This document shows positions 15,598-23,852 of a stretch of 46,819 nt of DNA, in pieces. Position 1 is the first letter of the stretch. Every line of letters starts with the position of its first letter. The notes beneath the pieces are model-generated. The model was not told where the DNA came from. It searched no databases and saw only the letters and a list, made by a program, of their open reading frames with translations. This DNA is from Methylothermaceae bacterium (GTDB lineage: Bacteria; Pseudomonadota; Gammaproteobacteria; Methylococcales; Methylothermaceae): assembly GCA_026981855.1 (NCBI GenBank), contig JALSIB010000044.1:1-46819 (forward strand), given 5' to 3'. The position numbers and the translations under genes were made by a program.

Positions 15598-16719
15598 TCA
15601 TGGCCGCCAACCGGCGAACATCCGCCGAACCTTTTCAGCCGCCTCATCCAACTCGCCCGAAACCGGCTGAAACGTCCCGGCCACCCTTTTTTCTCCCAAC
15701 CAGACTGCTCTGCCAGAGTGGATCAGCGCCCGGTGGATTCTGCGGACATCGCGTTTCAAACGGCCTGGGGCCAGGGTCAACGCCAGTGCGCCGCGCAAGG
15801 CGCGAAGCCGTTGCCGGCTCCACAGGCTTCCGCTGACAGGTTGTGGCCTTTCCGGCCGCATCGCGAAACGGCCCCCACCCAAGGGAAAGATGTGGACCGG
15901 CTTGCCGGTGGCGCAGGCTTCCGCCAGCATCGACATACTGTCTCCGGTGACGATGAGCTCTTCCGCCAGGGCCAAAAACGCGAGGTAGGGATTGCGCCCG
16001 CTTCCGGGACGCCAGTGAAACACCCGGGCCGGCACCTCGATCGCCCGTTCCAGGGCCCGGGCGGCAGCCGGCGCGGTTCTGGCGCTGGTGCTGACGAGCA
16101 ACGACGCCCCCTTGTGTTTCGCCAGCCGGCCCGCCTCTGCCGCCAATCTGCGCGCCGCCGCCTCATCGAATGCGTAGGGACCACTGTCCCCCCCCACCAG
16201 CAAGACGACATAGGGCGCCGGAAGCGGAATCCTCGGCCGCCAGGCTGCCGCCTCCCGCTGCAGCACCTGCTCGTCCAGCCGCTGCAGTGGCAAGGTCAGG
16301 GACAAGACGTTGGGCGCATCGGGAAGCTGGTATTGAGGGGTGGTCACGATCAGATCGAAGTGCCGCAGCGGCGCCCAGGGTCTTCCCACATGGACGATTT
16401 TCACCGCCTGTCCGACTTTGGCGGCCTGCTTCCGGATCCATAACGCCACCGGCTCGTTGCGCCGGCCCGCGGTGAGAATCAAATCCGGCCAGGGCGGAGC
16501 CAGATCGTCGCTTCGCCGCCGGTCGATCCCCGCCAAAGTGGCGCCGAACCGCCCTACCAGGAGCTCATGGGGGCGATAGGACATCCGCTTGATTTCATAG
16601 GGCCAGCCCAAGGCCCCGGCGAGGGCCGACAGCTGAGTGTTGTCCCCCGCCTTGTTGCCGCACAGCAGCCAGGTCCGGGGAAATCGCAGATCATGGGAAG
16701 TTTTCCCTGTCATGGTCAT
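15598..16719 (-). CDS. ELM1/GtrOC1-like family protein (DUF1022)
   Basis: A 373-residue protein of the family named after plant ELM1 (mitochondrial fission), present in many proteobacteria with unknown function, possibly a glycosyltransferase-B relative. Hallmarks are TWLLCGNKAGDNTQLSALA near the N-terminus, LILTAGRRNEPVALWI (about 80-95), VVLLVGGDSGPYAF (about 170-183) and TGDSMSMLAEACATGKPVHI in the C-terminal half. The frame opens at a TTG (16731), but I place the start at the ATG of 16719, because the promoter -10 covers the upstream codons; an ATG at 16713 is also possible. It faces the PQQ-ABC operon head to head. Confidence 0.8.
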   Translation of the reverse strand: MTMTGKTSHDLRFPRTWLLCGNKAGDNTQLSALAGALGWPYEIKRMSYRPHELLVGRFGATLAGIDRRRSDDLAPPWPDLILTAGRRNEPVALWIRKQAAKVGQAVKIVHVGRPWAPLRHFDLIVTTPQYQLPDAPNVLSLTLPLQRLDEQVLQREAAAWRPRIPLPAPYVVLLVGGDSGPYAFDEAAARRLAAEAGRLAKHKGASLLVSTSARTAPAAARALERAIEVPARVFHWRPGSGRNPYLAFLALAEELIVTGDSMSMLAEACATGKPVHIFPLGGGRFAMRPERPQPVSGSLWSRQRLRALRGALALTLAPGRLKRDVRRIHRALIHSGRAVWLGEKRVAGTFQPVSGELDEAAEKVRRMFAGWRP

Positions 16720-16730
16720 CTCGAGGATCA

Positions 16731-16759
16731 AGTATAATTTTCCGCCATGAACCTGTCCA
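16731..16759 (-). promoter_or_regulatory. Divergent promoter with overlapping -10 elements
   Basis: On the minus strand TGGACA (16759-16754), a 17-base spacer and TATACT (16736-16731) form a near-consensus promoter for the ELM1-like gene, with a start about 5 bases before its ATG at 16719. On the plus strand a perfect TATAAT (16733-16738) overlaps it and lies 8 bases before the ATG at 16747, predicting a nearly leaderless transcript for the PQQ-ABC operon. No rightward -35 and no ribosome site were found. RNA polymerase could bind in only one direction at a time. Confidence 0.6.
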
Positions 16760-17931
16760 AACTACTTCCATTCCTGTGGATTCCGGTCCTGCTGGCACTT
16801 CCTTTGACAGCGGAAGCGGCCACCGTTCACATCGCCTTTTTGGGAAAACAGCCCGAAGACCTCCGCCCTGCCGCGGCCAATCTCGAACCGGTCCATGCCG
16901 ACATCGGCCTCCGGGGCGCCGAGTTGGGCATCGAGGACGACAACACGACCGGGCGTTTCACCGGCCAGAAATTCAAGCTCCTCGGCGCAACCCTGCATCA
17001 CGGTGAAGATCCCCGACGGGCCTTCTATTTTCTGCTCAAAGAGGGGTATCGTCACATTATCGTCAATCTGCCGGCCAGCGACATTCAGCAGATGGCGGAC
17101 ATGGAAGGCGCCGAGGCGGTGATATTGTACAATGCCGGCGCCTACGACGACCGTTTACGTGGCCGGGACTGCCGGGCCAACGTGCTGCATACCCTCCCCA
17201 GCCATGCCATGCGCGCCGACGCCTTGGGCCAGTATCTGAAGAAAAAACGCTGGGAAGACTGGTTTCTGGTTCCGGGCAAGCGGCGGCAGGATCGGTTGTT
17301 CGCCCGCGCCATCCGCCGGACCGCCAAACGCTTCGGCGTGAAACTGGTCGCGGAAAAACCGTGGACCCATGATTTCGACGCCCGCCGCACCGCCCAGGCG
17401 CTGGTCGCCACCTTCACCCAGGGCGTCGAATACGACATCCTTCTGGTGGCCGACGAGGCGGGGCTTTTCGGCGATTACTTTCCCTACCGCACCTGGCTGC
17501 CGAGACCGGTGGCCGGTTCCCAGGGACTGATCGCCACCGCCTGGCACCCGGCGCACGAACAATGGGGCGCGGTCCAGTTGCAGAACCGCTTCCGCGAGCG
17601 TGCCGGACGCTGGATGAAGCCACGCGACTATGCCGCCTGGCTCGCCGTCCGCGCCATCGGCGAGGCGGCCACCCGCACCCAAAGTGTCGATTTCGCCAAA
17701 ATCCGGGAATTTCTCCTGAGTGATCGCTTGGCCCTGGCGGGGTTCAAGGGCAGACCGCTTTCCTTTCGCCGCTGGAACGGCCAGCTGCGCCAACCGATTC
17801 TGCTCACCGGCCCCCGCGCGGTGGTGGCGGTGGCGCCGCTGGAAGGTTTTCTCCATCCGGTCGATGAACTGGACACCCTGGGCTATGACGAACGCGAATC
17901 CCTTTGCCATCTGACAAGGAAACGACCATGA
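16747..17931 (+). CDS. PQQ-associated ABC transporter, periplasmic binding protein
   Basis: This 394-residue exported protein matches the substrate-binding-like component of the ABC cassette that accompanies PQQ-dependent alcohol dehydrogenases. The signal peptide covers about 1-24 (cleavage near AEA-A). The mature part has the branched-chain-amino-acid-binding (type I periplasmic) fold pattern: VHIAFLGKQPEDLRPAAANL, GAELGIEDDNTTGRFTGQ, then EGYRHIIVNLPASDIQQMAD. Family members are characterised by co-occurrence, so the ligand is unknown. It leads a nine-gene overlapping run, ends in an ATGA overlap with the YVTN gene, and is preceded by a -10 only 8 bases upstream. Confidence 0.85.
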   Translation: MNLSKLLPFLWIPVLLALPLTAEAATVHIAFLGKQPEDLRPAAANLEPVHADIGLRGAELGIEDDNTTGRFTGQKFKLLGATLHHGEDPRRAFYFLLKEGYRHIIVNLPASDIQQMADMEGAEAVILYNAGAYDDRLRGRDCRANVLHTLPSHAMRADALGQYLKKKRWEDWFLVPGKRRQDRLFARAIRRTAKRFGVKLVAEKPWTHDFDARRTAQALVATFTQGVEYDILLVADEAGLFGDYFPYRTWLPRPVAGSQGLIATAWHPAHEQWGAVQLQNRFRERAGRWMKPRDYAAWLAVRAIGEAATRTQSVDFAKIREFLLSDRLALAGFKGRPLSFRRWNGQLRQPILLTGPRAVVAVAPLEGFLHPVDELDTLGYDERESLCHLTRKRP

Positions 17932-18887
17932 AACGATTTTTACTTGCCGCCTGTTTCGCCCTTTTGCCCGCCTTATCCCTGGCGGACACCATCGTCGTCA
18001 CTCTGGAAAAGGACAATGCCTTGGCCATCGTCGATGGCGACACCCTGACCCTGGCGAAAACCGTCAAGATCGGCCGCCGGCCACGGGATATTCACTTCAG
18101 CCCCGACTTCAAACAGATCTACGTCGCCGTCAGCGACGACGACACCATTCAGGTGCTCGATGGCGGAACTTACAAGGTCGTCGGCACGCTGCCCTCCGGT
18201 GAGGATCCGGAAACCTTCGCCATCGACCCCGAGGGCCGGCGGATGTACGTCTCCAACGAAGACGACAACCAGGTCACGGTGATCGACCTGCAGACCGGCA
18301 AGGTGGTGAAAGCCATACCCGTTGGCGTCGAGCCGGAGGGAATCGCCACCAGCCCCGATGGAAAATGGGTGATCAGCACTTCAGAAACCACCAACATGGC
18401 CCACTGGATCGACACCCGCACCCTGGAAATCGCCCACAACACGCTGGTGGATCCGCGCCCCCGGGCCGCTGCCTTCACCCCCGACAGCCAGCAGTTATGG
18501 GTCACTTCGGAAATCGGCAGCACCCTGACGATCATCGACACCGGCAGCAAGGAAATTGTCAAGAAGATCCACTTTCAGATCCCAGGCGTCACCCAGGCGT
18601 TGGTGCAACCGGTGGGGGTGATCATCGACAGCCGGCGCCGCTACGGCTACGTCGCCCTGGGGCCGGCCAACCGGGTGGCGGTAATCGACGCCCAGAAGCT
18701 GGAAGTGGTGGACTACCTGCTCACCGGCAAGCGGGTCTGGCATCTGGCTTTTTCCACCGACGGCAAGCGCCTCTACACCACCAATGGCGCCAGCCACGAT
18801 GTCACCGTGATCGATACCGAAGCCCTCAAGCCCGTCAAGTCCGTTCCGGTCGGCCATTATCCCTGGGGCGTGGCGGTCAGGCCATGA
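17928..18887 (+). CDS. PQQ-associated YVTN beta-propeller protein
   Basis: A 319-residue periplasmic beta-propeller. The signal peptide MKRFLLAACFALLPALSLA is followed by about seven YVTN-type repeats, seen as VDGDTLTLAKTVKIGRRPRD, MYVSNEDDNQVTVIDLQTGK, VVKAIPVGVEPEGIATSPDG and LYTTNGASHDVTVIDTEALK. Proteins of this kind sit in PQQ-dependent alcohol oxidation gene clusters between the binding protein and the ATPase. Their role is unknown and may involve protein or cofactor binding in the periplasm. I chose the ATG at 17928, which overlaps the previous stop as ATGA; upstream codons would spoil the signal peptide. Confidence 0.86.
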   Translation: MKRFLLAACFALLPALSLADTIVVTLEKDNALAIVDGDTLTLAKTVKIGRRPRDIHFSPDFKQIYVAVSDDDTIQVLDGGTYKVVGTLPSGEDPETFAIDPEGRRMYVSNEDDNQVTVIDLQTGKVVKAIPVGVEPEGIATSPDGKWVISTSETTNMAHWIDTRTLEIAHNTLVDPRPRAAAFTPDSQQLWVTSEIGSTLTIIDTGSKEIVKKIHFQIPGVTQALVQPVGVIIDSRRRYGYVALGPANRVAVIDAQKLEVVDYLLTGKRVWHLAFSTDGKRLYTTNGASHDVTVIDTEALKPVKSVPVGHYPWGVAVRP

Positions 18888-19615
18888 ACCCGGCCGCACT
18901 CGAAGTCAGGCACGTCAGCTTCGCCTACGGCCGCAAAAAAGCCCTGGATGATGTCTCGTTCATCGTCCCCCAGGGCTGCTGCGCCATTCTTCTGGGCCCC
19001 AACGGGGCCGGCAAGAGTACCCTTTTCAACCTCATCACCCGCCTGTTCGACAGCCGTAGCGGCCACATCCAGATCGCCGGCTTCGACAACAAAAGTCACT
19101 CGCGGCAGGCCCTGGCTCATATGGGGGTGGTGTTCCAGCAACCGACGCTGGATCTGGATCTGACGGTGGAGCAGAATCTGCGCTACCACGCCTCCCTGCA
19201 CGGCCTCGGCCGCCGCGACGCCACCCGGCGCATCGCCACCGAACTGGAACGGCTGCAAGCCATCCAATATCTGAAGACCAAGGTGCGGGCACTGAGCGGC
19301 GGTTACCGCCGCCGGGTGGAGATCGCCCGGGCGCTGCTCCATCGGCCCGCCCTGCTGCTGCTGGACGAGCCCACCGTAGGTCTCGATATTCCCAGCCGCA
19401 TGGCCCTGGTGAGCCACGTCCATCACCTGGCCGCTGAAGGCATAGGCATTCTCTGGGCCACTCACCTGATAGACGAGGTGGAAGCCTCGGATGAGTTGAT
19501 CGTTCTCCACCGGGGCCGCATCCGCGCCACCGGCATCGTCACCGACGTGATCCATCGCCTCCAGGTGACCGGACTGGGAGAAGCGTTCGAAGCGCTGACC
19601 ACGGAGGCCACCTGA
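18884..19615 (+). CDS. PQQ-associated ABC transporter ATPase
   Basis: The 243-residue nucleotide-binding subunit has Walker A GPNGAGKST (about 39-47), a Q-loop near VVFQQPTLDLD, an ABC signature LSGGYRRRVEIARAL (about 137-151) where Tyr replaces the usual Gln, Walker B LLLLDEPTVGLD (about 157-168) and the switch His in WATHLIDEVEAS. It is of the family found in the PQQ alcohol-degradation cassette and resembles exporter ATPases of the drug/NodI type. It overlaps both the YVTN gene (ATGA) and the permease (TGATG, one base). The transported molecule is not known. Confidence 0.92.
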   Translation: MNPAALEVRHVSFAYGRKKALDDVSFIVPQGCCAILLGPNGAGKSTLFNLITRLFDSRSGHIQIAGFDNKSHSRQALAHMGVVFQQPTLDLDLTVEQNLRYHASLHGLGRRDATRRIATELERLQAIQYLKTKVRALSGGYRRRVEIARALLHRPALLLLDEPTVGLDIPSRMALVSHVHHLAAEGIGILWATHLIDEVEASDELIVLHRGRIRATGIVTDVIHRLQVTGLGEAFEALTTEAT

Positions 19616-20415
19616 TGAACCTGCTGCATTACCTGCGCGCCACCGAGGCCATCATCGGCCGGGAAGTCTTGCGCTTCCTCCATCAGCGCGGCCGCTTCGT
19701 CTCCGCCCTGGTGCGGCCCCTGGTGTGGTTGTTCATTTTCGCCGCCGGATTCCGGGCGACCCTGGGCATCGCCGTCATCCCTCCCTATCAAACCTACATA
19801 TTGTACGAAGAATACATCACTCCGGGGCTGGCGGGCATGATCCTGCTGTTCAACGGCATGCAGAGCTCCCTGTCGATGGTGTACGACCGCGAGATGGGCA
19901 GCATGCGGATCCTGCTGGTTTCCCCCCTGCCCCGCTGGTATCTTCTCTCGAGCAAACTTTTGGCCAGCACCTGTGTCTCCATCCTTCAAGCGTATGTTTT
20001 TCTGGGAATCGCCTGGCTCTATGAAATCCGCCCGCCGGCCACTGGATATATCGAGGTCTTTCCGGCACTGTTGCTGGCAGGGTTGATGCTGGGCGCCCTG
20101 GGTATGTTTCTGTCATCGTTCATCAAACAACTGGAGAATTTCGCCGGGGTAATGAACTTCGTCATCTTTCCCATGTTTTTCCTCTCCACCGCCCTCTATC
20201 CTTTGTGGCGACTCCAGGAATCGAGCCCCCTTCTGGCCACCCTGGCCGAATACAACCCATTCTCCCAGGCGGTGGAACTGATACGCCACGCCCTGTATGG
20301 GCAGTTCAACCCTTACGCCTTTCTCTATACTCTGGGAGCGATGCTATTATTTATGGCTTTGGCCATTTGGGGCTACAATCCATCCAAAGGCATGATGACA
20401 CGGAGGGGCAGATGA
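19615..20415 (+). CDS. PQQ-associated ABC transporter permease (PedC-like)
   Basis: A 266-residue ABC-2 type membrane subunit with about six segments: 31-52, 60-85 region, 108-130, 140-162, 172-192 and 232-252. [23 protein letters not shown] (starting about 177) is the conserved ABC-2 permease motif. Members of this branch are annotated as alcohol ABC transporter permeases after the ped genes for phenylethanol use in Pseudomonas. With the ATPase it forms the exporter core; transport direction is inferred from the ABC-2 type. The stop overlaps the rfbB start as ATGA, tying the cassette to rhamnose synthesis. Confidence 0.9.
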   Translation: MNLLHYLRATEAIIGREVLRFLHQRGRFVSALVRPLVWLFIFAAGFRATLGIAVIPPYQTYILYEEYITPGLAGMILLFNGMQSSLSMVYDREMGSMRILLVSPLPRWYLLSSKLLASTCVSILQAYVFLGIAWLYEIRPPATGYIEVFPALLLAGLMLGALGMFLSSFIKQLENFAGVMNFVIFPMFFLSTALYPLWRLQESSPLLATLAEYNPFSQAVELIRHALYGQFNPYAFLYTLGAMLLFMALAIWGYNPSKGMMTRRGR

Positions 20416-21476
20416 CCCGACCCACCTGGCTGGTGACCGGCGGCGCCGGCTTCATCGGCGGCAATTTCGTCCTGCGCCAGATCGCCCGGCGGCAGGCACG
20501 CATTATCAACCTCGACGCTCTGACCTATGCCGGCAATCTCGACACCCTGGCGCCGGTGATGGAAGATGCCGATCACGTCTTCGTCCATGGCTCGATCACC
20601 GACCGCAGGCTGTTGCGCGATCTTCTGGCCACCCACAAGCCCCAGGCCATCATCAACTTCGCCGCCGAAAGCCATGTGGACCGCTCCATCGATTCTCCCG
20701 GCGAGTTCATTCATACCAACGTCACGGGAACCTTCGAACTGCTGGAAGCGGCCCGCCGGTACTGGCGCGAACTTCCGGGAGAGGAGCGCGAGGCTTTCCG
20801 CTTCCTCCACATATCGACCGACGAGGTCTACGGCTCGCTTGGGGAGACAGGAAAATTCACCGAGCAAACCCCTTACCGGCCCAATTCTCCCTACTCCGCT
20901 TCCAAGGCCGGCTCCGATCATCTGGTGCGCGCCTATCATCACACTTATGGCCTGCCCACCCTGACTACCAATTGCTCCAACAACTACGGCCCCTATCAGT
21001 TCCCGGAAAAACTCATCCCCCTGATGGTGCTCAATGCCCTGGAGGGCAGACCCCTGCCCGTCTATGGCCAGGGCCTCAACATCCGCGACTGGCTCTATGT
21101 CGAGGATCACTGCCGCGCCATTGAAAGGGTGCTGGAAGCCGGATGTCCGGGAGAGGTCTACAACGTGGGCGGCAACAATGAAAAAACCAACGTCGAAGTG
21201 GTCAGGACGATCTGCCATATCCTCGACGAATTGCTCCCCGACTCACCCCACCGCCCCCACGAGCGGCTGATCACCTACGTCCAGGACCGTCCCGGTCACG
21301 ATCTGCGCTACGCCATCGACGCCGGCAAGATCCAGCGGGAACTGGGCTGGCGACCGAAGGAAACCTTCGATACCGGCATCGAAAAAACAGTACGCTGGTA
21401 TCTCGACAACCGCGCCTGGTGCCAGCGGGTCACCGATGGCAGCTATCGCCGCGAGCGCTTGGGAGTGGCCGGATGA
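20412..21476 (+). CDS. rfbB: dTDP-glucose 4,6-dehydratase
   Basis: RfbB (RmlB) removes water from dTDP-glucose to give dTDP-4-keto-6-deoxyglucose, step two of dTDP-L-rhamnose synthesis in the cytoplasm. This 354-residue SDR enzyme has the NAD motif [11 protein letters not shown] (about 9-19), [13 protein letters not shown] (about 79-91), [12 protein letters not shown] with the dehydratase-type TDE triad (about 134-145), and catalytic YSASK at about 161-165. [18 protein letters not shown] is the substrate-binding stretch. The ATG at 20412 overlaps the permease stop by 4 bases. It is one of four contiguous rml genes. Confidence 0.97.
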   Translation: MTRPTWLVTGGAGFIGGNFVLRQIARRQARIINLDALTYAGNLDTLAPVMEDADHVFVHGSITDRRLLRDLLATHKPQAIINFAAESHVDRSIDSPGEFIHTNVTGTFELLEAARRYWRELPGEEREAFRFLHISTDEVYGSLGETGKFTEQTPYRPNSPYSASKAGSDHLVRAYHHTYGLPTLTTNCSNNYGPYQFPEKLIPLMVLNALEGRPLPVYGQGLNIRDWLYVEDHCRAIERVLEAGCPGEVYNVGGNNEKTNVEVVRTICHILDELLPDSPHRPHERLITYVQDRPGHDLRYAIDAGKIQRELGWRPKETFDTGIEKTVRWYLDNRAWCQRVTDGSYRRERLGVAG

Positions 21477-22393
21477 CCAAAACGACGCACAACGGCCGGC
21501 CGGAGGCGACCCGGCGCAAGGGCATCATCCTTGCCGGCGGATCGGGCACCCGTCTCCATCCCCTCACCCACGCCGTCAGCAAGCAGCTGCTCCCGGTCTA
21601 CGACAAACCGATGATCTACTACCCCCTGGCCACCCTGATGCTGGCCGGTATCCGGGACATTCTCGTCATCACCACGCCCCATGACGCCCCGCTCTTTCAT
21701 CGCCTGCTGAACGACGGCAGCCAGTGGGGCCTGGATTTGCACTACGCGGTCCAGCCTCATCCGGGCGGACTGGCCCAGGCTTTTTTGATCGGTGAGGATT
21801 TTCTCGGCGGACGACCCAGCTGTCTGGTTCTGGGGGACAACATCTTCTACGGCCACGGTTTGACCGACCTTCTCGTCCATGCCGACCACCGCCGGGAAGG
21901 CGCCACGGTGTTCGGTTACTGGGTCAAGGATCCCGAGCGATACGGCGTGGCCTGCTTCGATCCGGATGGCAAAGTCGTCGGCCTGGAAGAGAAACCCAAG
22001 AACCCCCAATCCCACTGGGCGGTCACCGGCATCTATTTCTACGACGAAACGGTCAGCGAACTGGCCAGATCGCTGACGCCTTCTCCGCGGGGCGAGCTCG
22101 AGATCACTGACCTCAACGCCCTGTATCTGCGGCAGGACAAGCTGCATCTTGAAAGAATGGGCCGAGGCATCGCCTGGCTCGACACCGGTACCCATGAATC
22201 GCTGATGCAGGCTTCCCAGTTCATCCAGACCATCGAGCAGCGTCAGGGCCTCAAGATCTGCTGCCCGGAAGAGGTCGCCTACGCCCGGGGCTGGATCGAT
22301 GCCAGGCAGCTGGCGCGTCTGGCGGACCAATACAAGAACAACGGCTATGGCGCTTATCTCAAACAAGTCTTGGAACAAGGAGCGGTATGGTGA
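21473..22393 (+). CDS. rfbA: Glucose-1-phosphate thymidylyltransferase
   Basis: RfbA (RmlA) joins dTTP and glucose-1-phosphate to form dTDP-glucose, the first step to dTDP-L-rhamnose. The 306-residue protein has the nucleotidyl-binding loop [16 protein letters not shown] (about 16-31), the [12 protein letters not shown] substrate loop, [10 protein letters not shown] (about 122-131) and [19 protein letters not shown]. The N-terminus of about 15 residues ([15 protein letters not shown]) is longer than usual, but the ATG at 21473 overlaps the rfbB stop as ATGA. It overlaps rfbC by 7 bases. Usually feedback-inhibited by dTDP-rhamnose in this family. Confidence 0.96.
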   Translation: MTKTTHNGRPEATRRKGIILAGGSGTRLHPLTHAVSKQLLPVYDKPMIYYPLATLMLAGIRDILVITTPHDAPLFHRLLNDGSQWGLDLHYAVQPHPGGLAQAFLIGEDFLGGRPSCLVLGDNIFYGHGLTDLLVHADHRREGATVFGYWVKDPERYGVACFDPDGKVVGLEEKPKNPQSHWAVTGIYFYDETVSELARSLTPSPRGELEITDLNALYLRQDKLHLERMGRGIAWLDTGTHESLMQASQFIQTIEQRQGLKICCPEEVAYARGWIDARQLARLADQYKNNGYGAYLKQVLEQGAVW

Positions 22394-22947
22394 AAATCAC
22401 CGAAACCCGGCTGCCGGGCGTCTTGCTCATCGAACCGGACGTCTTCGGCGATCACCGGGGCTACTTCATGGAAAGCTGGAACAGGCGGCGCTACGGGGGA
22501 GCCGGTCTCGACCGGGACTTCGTTCAGGACAACCTTTCCTTGTCACGCCGTGGAATCCTGCGCGGGCTCCACTACCAGTGGCCTCAACCACAGGGGAAAC
22601 TGGTTCAGGTGTTGCAAGGAGCGGTGTTCGACGTCGCGGTCGACATCCGCCGGGGATCTCCCACCTTCGGCCAATGGGTGGGCTACGAGCTGTCCGCCGA
22701 CAACCATCTGCAGCTCTTCGTGCCCGAGGGATTCGCCCACGGTTTCTGCGTCCTCAGCGAGCAAGCGCTGTTCGCTTACAAATGCACCGACTTCTACAAT
22801 CCGGACACCGAGCACAGCCTGCTCTGGAACGATCCGGACATCGGAATCGAATGGCCACTCACCGATCCACTGCTGTCCGACAAGGATGCCGCGGCAGCGA
22901 CCCTGAACGAGACGGGCCGGGCGGACTTGCCCCCTTACGAGGCATGA
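22387..22947 (+). CDS. rfbC: dTDP-4-dehydrorhamnose 3,5-epimerase
   Basis: RfbC (RmlC) epimerises dTDP-4-keto-6-deoxyglucose at C3 and C5. The 186-residue cupin has the family start [20 protein letters not shown] (about 14-33), [12 protein letters not shown] with catalytic His (about 53-64), [20 protein letters not shown] (about 79-98) and [10 protein letters not shown] (about 114-123). These match the complete catalytic core. It overlaps rfbA by 7 bases and rfbD by 4 bases, so all four rml products should be made from one message. Confidence 0.96.
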   Translation: MVKITETRLPGVLLIEPDVFGDHRGYFMESWNRRRYGGAGLDRDFVQDNLSLSRRGILRGLHYQWPQPQGKLVQVLQGAVFDVAVDIRRGSPTFGQWVGYELSADNHLQLFVPEGFAHGFCVLSEQALFAYKCTDFYNPDTEHSLLWNDPDIGIEWPLTDPLLSDKDAAAATLNETGRADLPPYEA

Positions 22948-23852
22948 ACCCCATCCTGCTGATCGGCCAGAAGGGCCAGGTCGCCTGGGAGCTGCAACGG
23001 GCGCTGCTGCCCTTTGGCCCGGTCATCACCGTGGGCCGGGAAAGCGAGCCGGCGGTGGATTTGGCCTGCGCGGACACTTTCGTTCCCCTGCTGCGTAAAA
23101 TCCGCCCGCGCCTCATCGTCAACGCCGCGGCCTATACGGCCGTCGACCAGGCGGAAGAAGAACCGGAGCTGGCGGAGAAAATCAACGCCATCGCCCCCGG
23201 CATCCTGGCGGAAGAAGCCAAAAGGCTCGGCGCCGGCCTGATTCACTATTCGACCGACTATGTCTTTTCCGGAGAGGCGGGCAAGCCGTATCGCGAGACC
23301 GATCCGGTCGCGCCCCAGGGTGTCTATGGCCGCACCAAACTGGCGGGGGAACGGGCGATCCAGGCTGCCGGCGCCAGCCACTGGATCTTGAGAACCGCTT
23401 GGGTCTATGGCGCCCGCGGGCGGAACTTCCTCCTGACCATGCTGCGGCTGATGCGGGAACGCGAACGCATCGGGGTGGTCGCGGACCAAACCGGCTCGCC
23501 CACCTGGAGCCGCCTGATCGCCGAGGCGACCGCCCAAATGCTCGCCCGTGACCGGATGACGATAGAGAGTCATTCGGGCATCTATCATCTCACCTGCGCC
23601 GGTCAGACCCACTGGCACGGATTCGCGGCAGCGATCCGCCGCCGGGCCATCGAGCTGGATCTCCTGCCCCAAGAGGCCGCCCGGGTGGATCCCATCGCCA
23701 CCCGCGATTACCCCACAGCGGCCAGACGGCCCGGCTATTCGGTTCTGGACACCCGGCGGCTCACGGACACTTTCGCCATTCACCTCCCTCACTGGGAACG
23801 GGCGCTCGATTTGTGTCTCGAGGATCTGGCAAGCTGCCGCCCATTCCAATGA
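22944..23852 (+). CDS. rfbD: dTDP-4-dehydrorhamnose reductase
   Basis: RfbD (RmlD) uses NAD(P)H to complete dTDP-L-rhamnose, a donor for lipopolysaccharide or other surface glycans. This 302-residue SDR protein carries the dinucleotide loop LLIGQKGQVAWEL (about 5-17), IVNAAAYTAVDQAE (about 58-71), IHYSTDYVFSGEAG (about 99-112) and catalytic YGRTK (about 127-131). The loop is GQKGQV where GxxGQLG is usual, a modest change. The ATG at 22944 gives an ATGA overlap with rfbC; the open frame runs 645 bases further upstream only as an rfbA/rfbC shadow. Gene order rfbBACD differs from the common BDAC. Confidence 0.95.
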   Translation: MNPILLIGQKGQVAWELQRALLPFGPVITVGRESEPAVDLACADTFVPLLRKIRPRLIVNAAAYTAVDQAEEEPELAEKINAIAPGILAEEAKRLGAGLIHYSTDYVFSGEAGKPYRETDPVAPQGVYGRTKLAGERAIQAAGASHWILRTAWVYGARGRNFLLTMLRLMRERERIGVVADQTGSPTWSRLIAEATAQMLARDRMTIESHSGIYHLTCAGQTHWHGFAAAIRRRAIELDLLPQEAARVDPIATRDYPTAARRPGYSVLDTRRLTDTFAIHLPHWERALDLCLEDLASCRPFQ

